From: Urophycis tenuis
Taxonomy: Eukaryota > Chordata > Actinopteri > Gadiformes > Phycidae
Direction of reading: 5' to 3'
DNA: 64,000 nt
NCBI GenBank assembly: GCA_036785325.1
Contig: JAXIVH010000065.1
Span: forward strand, 390,001 to 454,000
Below, in pieces: positions 49,693 through 63,584 of the stretch (the first letter of the stretch is position 1; every line of letters starts with the position of its first letter). The position numbers and the translations under genes are program-made. A model generated the notes under the pieces. That model saw only the letters and a program-made list of their open reading frames with translations, ran no database searches and was not told the origin of the DNA.

Positions 49693-52131
49693 CTTATTAT
49701 TTCGACGACCAATGAGTCAATATAGTCTTGCCATACGCCGTTGGAAAGCTTAGATTTTCCCGCTTAAAATGAGCCCATCCGCGAGCAGTCTGGTTGATCA
49801 CAGACTAAACTGCATCAGGTTGACTGAAGTCTACCCAGCAGCTAAAAACATACCTTCAACGTTTCAATTAAGATCAATCTTTCAATAAAGAACACAAATT
49901 AATTAGCTCAGTATTTCAACGACCCATGAGTCAATATAGTCTTGCCATACGCCGTTGGAAAGCTTAGATTTCCCCGCTTAAAATGAGCCCATCCGCGAGC
50001 AGTCTGGTTGATTACAGACTAAACTGCATCAGGTTGACTGAAGTCTACCCAGCAGCTAAAAACATACCTTCAACGTTTCAATTAAGATCAATCTTTCAAT
50101 AAAGAACACAAATTAATTAGCTCAGTATTTCAACGACCCATGAGTCAATATAGTCTTGCCATACGCCGTTGGAAAGCTTAGATTTCCCCGCTTAAAATGA
50201 GCCCATCCCCGAGCAATTTGGTTGCTCAGAGACGAAACTGCGTCAGGTTGACTGAAGTCTACCCAGCAGCTAAAAACATACCTTCAACGTTTCAATTAAG
50301 ATCAATCTTTCCTTACAGAACACAAATTAATTAGCTTAGTATTTCAACGACCCTTTGGTGAATATAGTCTTGCCATACGCCGTTGGAAATCTTAGGTTTG
50401 CCTGCTTATAATGAGCCCATCCCGGAGCAATTTGGTTGCTCACAGACAAAACTGCGTCAGGTTGACTGAAGTCTACCCAGCAGCTAAAAACATACCTTCA
50501 ACGTTTCAATTAAAATCAATCTTTCCTTACAGAACGCAAATTAATTAGCTTAGTATTTCAACGGCCCATGAGTCAATATAGTCTTGCCATACGCCGTTGG
50601 AAAGCTTAGATTTCCCCGCTTAAAATGAGCCCATCCGCGAGCAGTCTGGTTGATCACAGACTAAACTGCGTCAGTTTGACTGAAGTCTACCCTGCAGCTA
50701 AAAACATACCTTCAACGTTTCAATTAACATCAATCTTTCCTTACAGAACACAAATTAATTAGCTTATTATATCAACGACCCATGAGTCAATATAGTCTTG
50801 CCATACGCCGTTGGAAAGCTTAGATTTCCCCGCTTAAAATGAGCCCATCCGCGAGCAGTCTGGTTGATCACAGACTAAACTGCGTCAGGTTGACTGAAGT
50901 CTACCCAGCAGCTAAAAGCATACCTTCAACGTTTCAATTAACATCAATCTTTCCTTACAGAACACAAATTAATTAGCTTAGTATTTCAACGACCCATGAG
51001 TCAATATAGTCTTGCCATACGCCGTTGGAAAGCTTAGATTTCCCCGCTTAAAATGAGCCCATCCGCAAGCAGTCTGGTTGATGACAGACTAAACTGCGTC
51101 AGGTTGACTGAAGTCTACCCAGCAGCTAAAAACAAACCTTCAACGTTTCAATTAACATCAATCTTTCCTTACAGAACACAAATTAATTAGCTTAGTATTT
51201 CAACGACCCATGAGTCGATATAGTCTTGCCATACGCCGTTGGAAAGCTTCGATTTCCCCGCTTAAAATGAGCCCATCCGCGAGCAGTCTGGTTGCTCACA
51301 GACAAAACTGCGTCAGGTTGACTGAAGTCTACCCAGCAGCTAAAAACATACCTTCAACTTTTCAATTAACATCAATCTTTCCTTACAGAACACAAATTAA
51401 TTAGCTTATTATATCAACGACCCATGAGTCAATATAGTCTTGCCATACGCCGTTGGAAAGCTTAGATTTCCCCGCTTAAAATGAGCCCATTCGCGAGCAG
51501 TCTGGTTGATCACAGACTTAACTGCGTCAGGTTGACTGAAGTCTACCCAGCAGCTAAAAACATACCTTCAACGTTTCAATTAACATTAATCTTTCCTTAC
51601 AGAACAGAAATTAATTAGCTTAGTATTTCAACGACCCATGAGTCAATATAGTCTTGCCATACGCCGTTGGAAAGCTTAGATTTCCCCGCTTAAAATGAGC
51701 CCATCCGCGAGCAGTCTGGTTGATTACAGACTAAACTGCATCAGGTTGACTGAAGTCTACCCAGCAGCTAAAAACATACCTTCAACGTTTCAATTAACAT
51801 CAATCTTTCCTAACAGAACACAAATTAATTAGCTCAGTATTTCAACGACCAATGAGTCAATATAGTCTTGCCATACGCCGTTGGAAAGCTTAGATTTCCC
51901 CGCTTAAAATGAGCCCATCCCCGAGCAATTTGGTTGCTCAAAGACGAAACTGCGTCAGGTTGACTGAAGTCTACCCAGCAGCTAAAAACATACCTTCAAC
52001 GTTTCAATTAAGATCAATCTTTCAATAAGGAACACAAATTAATTAGCTTAGTATTTCAACGACCCATGAGTCAATATAGTCTTGCCATACGCTGTTGGAA
52101 AGCTTAGATTTCCCCGTTTAAAATGAGCCCA
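49693..52131 (+). repeat. 214-bp satellite array, block 10 (11 monomers plus 85 nt)
   Basis: There are exactly eleven monomers (2,354 bp) and an 85-nt partial one with the CCCCGTTTAAAATGAG variant seen before all units of the intact class. A divergent monomer near 50,389 has AAATCTTAGGTTTGCCTGC and lacks the HindIII site; the same variant occurs near 48,618, 59,218 and 63,340. Confidence 0.95.
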
Positions 52132-52960
52132 AAATGTATCATTGAAGCCATCATTGAGACTTTTCTTTTTAAATTATACCGCATGAACATGGGTCTGCAA
52201 TAAAGCTTTATATATATTTATGTGTGTGTGTGTGTGTTTTAATCACTTACTTGGAACGGCATGATCCCACATCGCTGTGAAGGGACGGCGTTAACGAGGT
52301 GGGCGTGCAACCTCTCGAGAGAGTTGCTGCCTCGCCGGCACTTGTACTTGTTCAGCCGGATGCCGTTCTTCACAACCACCTTCACAGAGACATACAGCTG
52401 TATGCCAGGGGGGTCCTGTAACACACAACCTATTGCAAGGTCCTCATTTATGCTGGTGTCATTTTGAAATGTTACCATATACAAGTTTGAATGGTTTTGA
52501 CACACGATGACTGCAGAGACAGCTGCAGGATGGCCCTGGATGCAGGACGGAGGGGGCCTGTGGCTGTGCGGGGAGGACCAGCGGTATGGGTGCTGCCGAC
52601 ACAGGGGGCGGGCAGGCCACAGGCTGACGCAGCAGGAGGCCTCGGCTGGAGGCGGGTGGGCGCAGGAGCCTTCGGCCGGGTGGAGGACGACAACGCAGTG
52701 GGCTGAACGGGCCGGTTGGTGGGAGTCACAGGCTCTGGCTCATCAACAAATAATCTGGAAATATAAAATACACACGTGATCAGTATTGATATTGATATCT
52801 TTTATAAGAACACTGTTCATACTGTTTACACTTTTTATACAACTGTTTATACAATGTCCATACTGTTTATTTATTAAAGTTTATCACTGAAAATAAAGGT
52901 GACTTGGTATGACTTGTGTGCTATTTTCTTTCCACAGTCAACAGAACACACATGAATCAG
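52132..52960 (-). repeat. 0.8-kb composite unit, copy 10
   Basis: This 829-bp unit is offset by 3,268 bp from copy 9 and is of the intact exon class. One substitution in the exon changes the EG.H motif, and one in the GC-rich part reads GGAGCCTTCGG for GGAGGCTTCGG. Confidence 0.88.
52251..52510 (-). CDS. Transposase-like exon, frame intact but EG.H motif changed
   Basis: It has the same 260-bp structure as the exon at 49242-48983, with splice-site candidates kept. A single change (CAACCTCTCGAG on the plus strand) turns the glycine of SNSLEGLH into arginine (SNSLERLH), directly after the putative catalytic glutamate. If the family assignment is right, this copy is likely inactive although its frame is open. 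Confidence 0.55.
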
Positions 52961-55900
52961 CTTATTATTTCGACGACCAATGAGTCAATATAGTCTTGCC
53001 ATACGCCGTTGGAAAGCTTAGATTTCCCCGCTTAAAATGAGCCCATCCCCGAGCAATTTGGTTGCTCAAAGACAAAACTGCGTCAGGTTGACTGAAGTCT
53101 ACCCAGCAGCTAAAAACATACCTTCAACGTTTCAATTAAGATCAATCTTTCAATAAAGAACACAAATTAATTAGCTTAGTATTTCAACAACCAATGAGTC
53201 AATATAGCCTTGCCATACGCCGTTGGAAAGCTTAGATTTCCCCGCTTAAAATGAGCCCATCCCCGAGCAATTTGGTTGCTCAAAGACAAAACTGCGTCAG
53301 GTTGACTGAAGTCTACCCAGCAGCTAAAAACATACCTTCAACGTTTCAATTAACATCAATCTTTCCTTACAGAACAGAAATTAATTAGCTTAGTATTTCA
53401 ACGACCCATGAGTCAATATAGTCTTGCCATACGCCGTTGGAAAGCTTAGATTTCCCCGCTTAAAATGAGCCCATCCGCGAGCAGTCTGGTTGATTACAGA
53501 CTAAACTGCATCAGGTTGACTGAAGTCTACCCAGCAGCTTAAAACATACCTTCAACGTTTCAATTAACATCAATCTTTCCTAACAGAACACAAATTAATT
53601 AGCTCAGTATTTCAACGACCCATGAGTCAATATAGTCTTGCCATACGCCGTTGGAACGCTTAGATTTCCTCGCTTAAAATGAGCCCATCCCCGAGCAATT
53701 TGGTTGCTCAAAGACGAAACTGCGTCAGGTTGACTGAAGTCTACCCAGCAGCTAAAAACATACCTTCAACGTTTCAATTAAGATCAATCTTTCCTTACAG
53801 AACACAAATTAATTAGCTTAGTATTTCAACAACCAATGAGTCAATATAGCCTTGCCATACGCGGTTGGAAAGCTTAGATTTCCCCGCTTAAAATGAGCCC
53901 ATCCCCGAGCAATTTGGTTGCTCAAAGACAAAACTGCGTCAGGTTGACTGAAGTCTACCCAGCAGCTAAAAACATACCTTCAACGTTTCAATTAACATCA
54001 ATCTTTCCTTACAGAACACAAATTAATTAGCTTAGTATTTCAACGACCCATGAGTCAATATAGTCTTGCCATACGCCGTTGGAAAGCTTAGATTTCCCCG
54101 CTTAAAATGAGCCCATTCGCGAGCAGTCTGGTTGATCACAGACTTAACTGCGTCAGGTTGACTGAAGTCTACCCAGCAGCTAAAAACATACCTTCAACGT
54201 TTCAATTAACATTAATCTTTCCTTACAGAACAGAAATTAATTAGCTTAGTATTTCAACGACCCATGAGTCAATATAGTCTTGCCATACGCCATTGGAAAG
54301 CTTAGATTTCCCCGCTTAAAATGAGCCCATCCGCGACCAGTCTGGTTGATTACAGACTAAACTGCATCAGGTTGACTGAAGTCTACCCAGCAGCTAAAAA
54401 CATACCTTCAACGTTTCAATTAACATCAATCTTTCCTAACAGAACACAAATTAATTAGCTCAGTATTTCAACGACCCATGAGTCAATATAGTCTTGCCAT
54501 ACGCCGTTGGAAAGCTTAGATTTCCCCGCTTAAAATGAGCCCATCCCCGAGCAATTTGGTTGCTCAAAGACGAAACTGCGTCAGGTTTCTGAAGTCTACC
54601 CAGCAGCTAAAAACATACCTTCAACGTTTCAATTAAGATCAATCTTTCCTTACAGAACACAAATTAATTAGCTTAGTATTTCAACAACCAATGAGTCAAT
54701 ATAGCCTTGCCATACGCTGTTGGAAAGCTTAGATTTCCCCGCTTAAAATGAGCCCATCCCCGAGCAATTTGGTTGCTCAAAGACAAAACTGCGTCAGGTT
54801 GACTGAAGTCTACCCAGCAGCTAAAAACATACCTTCAACGTTTCAATTAACATCAATCTTTCCTTACAGAACACAAATTAATTAGCTTAGTATTTCAACG
54901 ACCCATGAGTCGATATAGTCTTGCCATACGCCGTTGGAAAGCTTCGATTTCCCCGCTTAAAATTAGCCCATCCGCGAGCAGTCTGGTTGCTCACAGACAA
55001 AACTGCGTCAGGTTGACTGAAGTCTACCCAGCAGCTAAAAACATACCTTCAACTTTTCAATTAACATCAATCTTTCCTTACAGAACACAAATTAATTAGC
55101 TTATTATATCAACGACCCATGAGTCAATATAGTCTTGCCATACGCTGTTGGAAAGCTTAGATTTCCCCGCTTAAAATGAGCCCATTCGCGAGCAGTCTGG
55201 TTGATCACAGACTTAACTGCGTCAGGTTGACTGAAGTCTACCCAGCAGCTAAAAACATACCTTCAACGTTTCAATTAACATTAATCTTTCCTTACAGAAC
55301 AGAAATTAATTAGCTTATTATATCAACGACCCATGAGTCAATATAGTCTTGCCATACGCCGTTGGAAAGCTTAGATTTCCCCGCTTAAAATGAGCCCATT
55401 CGCGAGCAGTCTGGTTGATCACAGACTTAACTGGGTCAGGTTGACTGAAGTCTACCCAGCAGCTAAAAACATACCTTCAACGTTTCAATTAACATTAATC
55501 TTTCCTTACAGAACAGAAATTAATTAGCTTAGTATTTCAACGACCCATGAGTCAATATAGTCTTGCCATACGCCGTTGGAAAGCTTAGATTTCCCCGCTT
55601 AAAATGAGCCCATCCGCGAGCAGTCTGGTTGAATACAGACTAAACTGCATCAGGTTGACTGAAGTCTACCCAGCAGCTAAAAACATACCTTCAACGTTTC
55701 AATTAACATCAATCTTTCCTAACAGAACACAAATTAATTAGCTCAGTATTTCAACGACCCATGAGTCAATATAGTCTTGCCATACGCCGTTGGAACGCTT
55801 AGATTTCCTCGCTTAAAATGAGCCCATCCCCGAGCAATTTGGTTGCTCAAAGACGAAACTGCGTCAGGTTGACTGAAGTCTACCCAGCAGCTAAAAACAT

Positions 55901-58900
55901 ACCTTCAACGTTTCAATTAAGATCAATCTTTCCTTACAGAACACAAATTAATTAGCTTAGTATTTCAACAACCAATGAGTCAATATAGCCTTGCCATACG
56001 CGGTTGGAAAGCTTAGATTTCCCCGCTTAAAATGAGCCCATCCCCGAGCAATTTGGTTGCTCAAAGACAAAACTGCGTCAGGTTGACTGAAGTCTACCCA
56101 GCAGCTAAAAACATACCTTCAACGTTTCAATTAACATCAATCTTTCCTTACAGAACACAAATTAATTAGCTTAGTATTTCAACGACCCATGAGTCAATAT
56201 AGTCTTGCCATACGCCGTTGGAAAGCTTAGATTTCCCCGCTTAAAATGAGCCCATTCGCGAGCAGTCTGGTTGATCACAGACTTAACTGCGTCAGGTTGA
56301 CTGAAGTCTACCCAGCAGCTAAAAACATACCTTCAACGTTTCAATTAACATTAATCTTTCCTTACAGAACAGAAATTAATTAGCTTAGTATTTCAACGAC
56401 CCATGAGTCAATATAGTCTTGCCATACGCCATTGGAAAGCTTAGATTTCCCCGCTTAAAATGAGCCCATCCGCGACCAGTCTGGTTGATTACAGACTAAA
56501 CTGCATCAGGTTGACTGAAGTCTACCCAGCAGCTAAAAACATACCTTCAACGTTTCAACTAACATCAATCTTTCCTAACAGAACACAAATTAATTAGCTC
56601 AGTATTTCAACGACCCATGAGTCAATATAGTCTTGCCATACGCCGTTGGAAAGCTTAGATTTCCCCGCTTAAAATGAGCCCATCCCCGAGCAATTTGGTT
56701 GCTCAAAGACGAAACTGCGTCAGGTTTCTGAAGTCTACCCAGCAGCTAAAAACATACCTTCAACGTTTCAATTAAGATCAATCTTTCCTTACAGAACACA
56801 AATTAATTAGCTTAGTATTTCAACAACCAATGAGTCAATATAGCCTTGCCATACGCTGTTGGAAAGCTTAGATTTCCCCGCTTAAAATGAGCCCATCCCC
56901 GAGCAATTTGGTTGCTCAAAGACAAAACTGCGTCAGGTTGACTGAAGTCTACCCAGCAGCTAAAAACATACCTTCAACGTTTCAATTAACATCAATCTTT
57001 CCTTACAGAACACAAATTAATTAGCTTAGTATTTCAACGACCCATGAGTCGATATAGTCTTGCCATACGCCGTTGGAAAGCTTCGATTTCCCCGCTTAAA
57101 ATTAGCCCATCCGCGAGCAGTCTGGTTGCTCACAGACAAAACTGCGTCAGGTTGACTGAAGTCTACCCAGCAGCTAAAAACATACCTTCAACTTTTCAAT
57201 TAACATCAATCTTTCCTTACAGAACACAAATTAATTAGCTTATTATATCAACGACCCATGAGTCAATATAGTCTTGCCATACGCTGTTGGAAAGCTTAGA
57301 TTTCCCCGCTTAAAATGAGCCCATTCGCGAGCAGTCTGGTTGATCACAGACTTAACTGCGTCAGGTTGACTGAAGTCTACCCAGCAGCTAAAAACATACC
57401 TTCAACGTTTCAATTAACATTAATCTTTCCTTACAGAACAGAAATTAATTAGCTTATTATATCAACGACCCATGAGTCAATATAGTCTTGCCATACGCCG
57501 TTGGAAAGCTTAGATTTCCCCGCTTAAAATGAGCCCATTCGCGAGCAGTCTGGTTGATCACAGACTTAACTGGGTCAGGTTGACTGAAGTCTACCCAGCA
57601 GCTAAAAACATACCTTCAACGTTTCAATTAACATTAATCTTTCCTTACAGAACAGAAATTAATTAGCTTAGTATTTCAACGACCCATGAGTCAATATAGT
57701 CTTGCCATACGCCGTTGGAAAGCTTAGATTTCCCCGCTTAAAATGAGCCCAACCGCGAGCAGTCTGGTTGAATACAGACTAAACTGCATCAGGTTGACTG
57801 AAGTCTACCCAGCAGCTAAAAACATACCTTCAACGTTTCAATTAACATCAATCTTTCCTAACAGAACACAAATTAATTAGCTCAGTATTTCAACGACCCA
57901 TGAGTCAATATAGTCTTGCCATACGCCGTTGGAAAGCTTAGATTTCCCCGCTTAAAATGAGCCCATCCCCGAGCAATTTGGTTGCTCAAAGACGAAACTG
58001 CGTCAGGTTGACTGAAGTCTACCCAGCAGCTAAAAACATACCTTCAACGTTTCAATTAAGATCAATCTTTCCTTACAGAACACAAATTAATTAGCTTAGT
58101 ATTTCAACAACCAATGAGTCAATATAGCCTTGCCATACGCTGTTGGAAAGCTTAGATTTCCCCGCTTAAAATGAGCCCATCCCCGAGCAATTTGGTTGCT
58201 CAAAGACAAAACTGCGTCAGGTTGACTGAAGTCTACCCAGCAGCTAAAAACATACCTTCAACGTTTCAATTAACATCAATCTTTCCTTACAGAACACAAA
58301 TTAATTAGCTTAGTATTTCAACGACCCATGAGTCGATATAGTCTTGCCATACGCCGTTGGAAAGCTTCGATTTCCCCGCTTAAAATTAGCCCATCCGCGA
58401 GCAGTCTGGTTGCTCACAGACAAAACTGCGTCAGGTTGACTGAAGTCTACCCAGCAGCTAAAAACATACCTTCAACTTTTCAATTAACATCAATCTTTCC
58501 TTACAGAACACAAATTAATTAGCTTATTATATCAACGACCCATGAGTCAATATAGTCTTGCCATACGCTGTTGGAAAGCTTAGATTTCCCCGCTTAAAAT
58601 GAGCCCATTCGCGAGCAGTCTGGTTGATCACAGACTTAACTGCGTCAGGTTGACTGAAGTCTACCCAGCAGCTAAAAACATACCTTCAACGTTTCAATTA
58701 ACATTAATCTTTCCTTACAGAACAGAAATTAATTAGCTTAGTATGTCAACGACCCATGAGTCAATATAGTCTTGCCATACGCCATTGGAAAGCTTAGATT
58801 TCCCCGCTTAAAATGAGCCCATCCGCGAGCAGTCTGGTTGATTACAGACTAAACTGCATCAGGTTGACTGAAGTCTACCCAGCAGCTAAAAACATACCTT

Positions 58901-59463
58901 CAACGTTTCAATTAACATCAATCTTTCCTAACAGAACACAAATTAATTAGCTCAGTATTTCAACGACCCATGAGTCAATATAGTCTTGCCATACGCCGTT
59001 GGAAAGCTTAGATTTCCCCGCTTAAAATGAGCCCATCCCCGAGCAATTTGGTTGCTCAAAGACGAAACTGCGTCAGGTTGACTGAAGTCTACCCAGCAGC
59101 TAAAAACATACCTTCAACGTTTCAATTAAGATCAATCTTTCCTTACAGAACACAAATTAATTAGCTTAGTATTTCAACGACCCTTTGGTGAATATAGTCT
59201 TGCCATACGCCGTTGGAAATCTTAGGTTTGCCTGCTTATAATGAGCCCATCCCGGAGCAATTTGGTTGCTCACAGACAAAACTGCGTCAGGTTGACTGAA
59301 GTCTACCCAGCAGCTAAAAACATACCTTCAACGTTTCAATTAAGATCAATCTTTCAATAAGGAACACAAATTAATTAGCTTGGTATTTCAACGACCCATG
59401 AGTCAATATAGTCTTGCCATACGCCGTTGGAAAGCTTAGATTTCCCCGTTTAAAATGAGCCCA
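52961..59463 (+). repeat. 214-bp satellite array, block 11 (30 monomers plus 85 nt, 10-monomer repeats)
   Basis: There are thirty monomers with a net loss of 2 bp, explained by the variant CAGGTTTCTGAAG (one base shorter) at about 54,583 and 56,724. A ten-monomer higher-order repeat of 2,139 bp is clear: 53651 to 55790 (GTTGGAACGC) and 54905 to 57044 (GAGTCGATATAG). A six-monomer step (1,284 bp) leads from 57044 to 58328. The AACATTAATC and GAACAGAAATT variants mark this lineage. Confidence 0.95.
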
Positions 59464-60288
59464 AAATGTATCATTGAAGCCATCATTGAGACTTTTCTTT
59501 TTAAATTATACCGCATGAACATGGGTCTGCAATAAAGCTTTAAATATATTTATGTGTGTGTGTGTGTTTTAATCACTTACTTAGAACGGCATGATCCCAC
59601 ATCGCTGTGAAGACGGCGTTAACAAGGTGGGCGTGCAACCCCTCGAGAGAGTTGCTGCCTCGCCGGCACTTGTACTTGTTCAGCCGGATGCCGTTCTTCA
59701 CAACCACCTTCACAGAGACATACAGCTGTATGCCAGGGGGGTCCTGTAACACACAACCTATTGCAAGGTCCTCATTTATGCTGGTGTCATTTTGAAATGT
59801 TACCATATACAAGTTTGAATGGTTTTGACACACGATGACTGCAGAGACAGCTGCAGGATGGCCCTGGATGCAGGACGGAGGGGGCCTGTGGCTGTGCGGG
59901 GAGGACCAGCGGTATGGGTGCTGCCGACACAGGGGGCGGGCAGGCCACAGGCTGACGCAGCAGGAGGCCTCGGCTGGAGGCGGGTGGGCGCAGGAGGCTT
60001 CGGCCGGGTGGAGGACGACAACGCAGTGGGCTGAACGGGCCGGTTGGTGGGAGTCACAGGCTCTGGCTCATCAACAAATAATCTGGAAATATAAAATACA
60101 CACGTGATCAGTATTGATATTGATATCTTTTATAAGAACACTGTTCATACTGTTTACACTTTTTATACAACTGTTTATACAATGTCCTTACTGTTTATTT
60201 AATAAAGTTTATCACTGAAAATAAAGGTGACTTGGTATGACTTGTGTGCTATTTTCTTTCCACAGTCAACAGAACACACATGAATCAG
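59464..60288 (-). repeat. 0.8-kb composite unit, copy 11
   Basis: This 825-bp unit belongs to the lineage of the intact class but is slightly shorter. It has a 2-bp exon deletion, a shorter GT run near 59,552-59,566, and changes in the AT-rich part (GTCCTTACTG, TTTAATAAAG). Confidence 0.87.
59581..59838 (-). pseudogene. Transposase-like exon with an independent 2-bp deletion near its 3' end
   Basis: The frame is intact through GC..DPPG..LY and YKCRRGSNSLEGLHAHLVNAV, then a 2-bp deletion (GTGAAGACGGCG for GTGAAGGGACGGCG on the plus strand) shifts the last dozen or so codons, so the MPFQ end is lost. The GTAAGT donor remains, preceded by CTAA instead of CCAA. This lesion is distinct from the 1-bp and 17-bp ones to the left. 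Confidence 0.65.
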
Positions 60289-63200
60289 CTTATTATTTCG
60301 ACGACCCATGAGTCAATATAGTCTTGCCATACGCCGTTGGAAAGCTTAGATTTCCCCGCTTAAAATGAGCCCATCCGCGAGCAGTCTGGTTGATCACAAA
60401 CTAAACTGCGTCAGTTTGACTGAAGTCTACCCAGCAGCTAAAAACATACCTTCAACGTTTCAATTAAGATCAATCTTTCAATAAAGAACACAAATTAATT
60501 AGCTTAGTATTTCAACAACCAATGAGTCAATATAGTCGTGCCATACGCCGTTGGAAAGCTTAGATTTCCCCGCTTAAAATGAGCCCATTCGCGAGCAGTC
60601 TGGTTGATCACAGACTAAACTGCGTCAGGTTGACTGAAGTCTACCCAGCAGCTAAAAACATACCTTCAACGTTTCAATTAACATCAATCTTTCCTTACAG
60701 AACAGAAATTAATTAGCTTAGTATTTCAACGACCCATGAGTCAATATAGTCTTGCCATACGCCGTTGGAAAGCTTAGATTTCCCCGCTTAAAATGAGCCC
60801 ATCCGCGAGCAGTCTGGTTGATTACAGACTAAACTGCATCAGGTTGACTGAAGTCTACCCAGCAGCTAAAAACATACCTTCAACGTTTCAATTAAGATCA
60901 ATCTTTCAATAAAGAACACAAATTAATTAGCTCAGTATTTCAACGACCCATGAGTCAATATAGTCGTGCCATACGCCGTTGGAAAGCTTAGATTTCCCCG
61001 CTTAAAATGAGCCCATTCGCGAGCAGTCTGGTTGATCACAGACTAAACTGCGTCAGGTTGACTGAAGTCTACCCAGCAGCTAAAAACATACCTTCAACGT
61101 TTCAATTAACATCAATCTTTCCTTACAGAACAGAAATTAATTAGCTTAGTATTTCAACGACCCATGAGTCAATATAGTCTTGCCATACGCCGTTGGAAAG
61201 CTTAGATTTCCCCGCTTAAAATGAGCCCATCCGCGACCAGTCTGGTTGATTACAGACTAAACTGCATTATGTTGACTGAAGTCTACCCAGCAGCTAAAAA
61301 CATACCTTCAACGTTTCAATTAAGATCAATCTTTCAATAAAGAACACAAATTAATTAGCTCAGTATTTCAACGACCCATGAGTCAATATAGTCTTGCCAT
61401 ACGCCGTTGGAAAGCTTAGATTTCCCCGCTTAAAATGAGCCCATCCGCGAGCAGTCTGGTTGATTACAGACTAAACTGCATCAGGTTGACTGAAGTCTAC
61501 CCAGCAGCTAAAAACATACCTTCAACGTTTCAATTAAGATCAATCTTTCAATAAAGAACACAAATTAATTAGCTCAGTATTTCAACGACCCATGAGTCAA
61601 TATAGTCGTGCCATACGCCGTTGGAAAGCTTAGATTTCCCCGCTTAAAATGAGCCCATTCGCGAGCAGTCTGGTTGATCACAGACTAAACTGCGTCAGGT
61701 TGACTGAAGTCTACCCAGCAGCTAAAAACATACCTTCAACGTTTCAATTAACATCAATCTTTCCTTACAGAACAGAAATTAATTAGCTTAGTATTTCAAC
61801 GACCCATGAGTCAATATAGTCTTGCCATACGCCGTTGGAAAGCTTAGATTTCCCCGCTTAAAATGAGCCCATCCGCGACCAGTCTGGTTGATTACAGACT
61901 AAACTGCATTATGTTGACTGAAGTCTACCCAGCAGCTAAAAACATACCTTCAACGTTTCAATTAAGATCAATCTTTCAATAAAGAACACAAATTAATTAG
62001 CTCAGTATTTCAACGACCCATGAGTCAATATAGTCTTGCCATACGCCGTTGGAAAGCTTAGATTTCCCCGCTTAAAATGAGCCCATTCCCGAGCTGTCTG
62101 GTTGATCACAGACTTAACTGCGTCAGGTTGACTGAAGTCTACCCAGCAGCTAAAAACATACCTTCAACGTTTCAATTAACATCAATCTTTCCTTACAGAA
62201 CAGAAATTAATTAGCTTAGTATTTCAACGACCCATGAGTCAATATAGTCTTGCCATACGCCGTTGGAAAGCTTAGATTTCCCCGCTTAAAATGAGCCCAT
62301 CCGCGAGCAGTCTGGTTGATTACAGACTAAACTGCATCAGGTTGACTGAAGTCTACCCAGCAGCTAAAAACATACCTTCAACGTTTCAATTAAGATCAAT
62401 CTTTCAATAAAGAACACAAATTAATTAGCTCAGTATTTCAACGACCCATGAGTCAATATAGTCGTGCCATACGCCGTTGGAAAGCTTAGATTTCCCCGCT
62501 TAAAATGAGCCCATCCACGAGCAGTCTGGTTGATTACAGACTAAACTGCGTCAGGTTGACTGAAGTCTACCCAGCAGCTAAAAACATACCTTCAACGTTT
62601 CAATTAAGATCAATCTTTCCTTACAGAACACAAATTAATTAGCTTAGTATTTCAACGACCCTTTGGTGAATATAGTCTTGCCATACGCCGTTGGAAAGCT
62701 CAGATTTTCCCGCTTATAAAGAGCCCATCCCCCAGCAATTTGGTTGCTCACAGACAAAACTGCGTCAGGTTGACTGAAGTCTACCCAGCAGCTAAAAAAC
62801 ATACCTTTAAAGTTTCATTTAAGATCAATCTTTCCTTACAGAACACAAATTAATTAGCTTAGTATTTCAACGACCCTTTGGTGAATATAGTCTTGCCATA
62901 CGCCGTTGGAAAGCTTAGATTTCCCCGCTTAAAATGAGCCCATCCGCGAGCAGTCTGGTTGATTACAGACTAAACTGCATCAGGTTGACTGAAGTCTACC
63001 CAGCAGCTAAAAACATACCTTCAACGTTTCAATTAACATCAATCTTTCCTAACAGAACACAAATTAATTAGCTCAGTATTTCAACGACCCATGAGTCAAT
63101 ATAGTCTTGCCATACGCCGTTGGAAAGCTTAGATTTCCCCGCTTAAAATGAGCCCATCCCCGAGCAATTTGGTTGCTCAAAGACGAAACTGCGTCAGGTT

Positions 63201-63584
63201 GACTGAAGTCTACCCAGCAGCTAAAAACATACCTTCAACGTTTCAATTAAGATCAATCTTTCCTTACAGAACACAAATTAATTAGCTTAGTATTTCAACG
63301 ACCCTTTGGTGAATATAGTCTTGCCATACGCCGTTGGAAATCTTAGGTTTGCCTGCTTATAATGAGCCCATCCCGGAGCAATTTGGTTGCTCACAGACAA
63401 AACTGCGTCAGGTTGACTGAAGTCTACCCAGCAGCTAAAAACATACCTTCAACGTTTCAATTAAGATCAATCTTTCAATAAGGAACACAAATTAATTAGC
63501 TTAGTATTTCAACGACCCATGAGTCAATATAGTCTTGCCATACGCCGTTGGAAAGCTTAGATTTCCCCGTTTAAAATGAGCCCA
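60289..63584 (+). repeat. 214-bp satellite array, block 12 (15 monomers plus 85 nt)
   Basis: There are fifteen monomers plus one base, the gain again in a CTAAAAAACATACC monomer near 62,794. It matches 46.5-48.86 kb with four more monomers (three near 61.4-62.0 kb and one near 62.46 kb). The monomer at 62,698 has the GCTCAGATTTTCCCGC variant of the first monomer of the locus. Confidence 0.95.
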
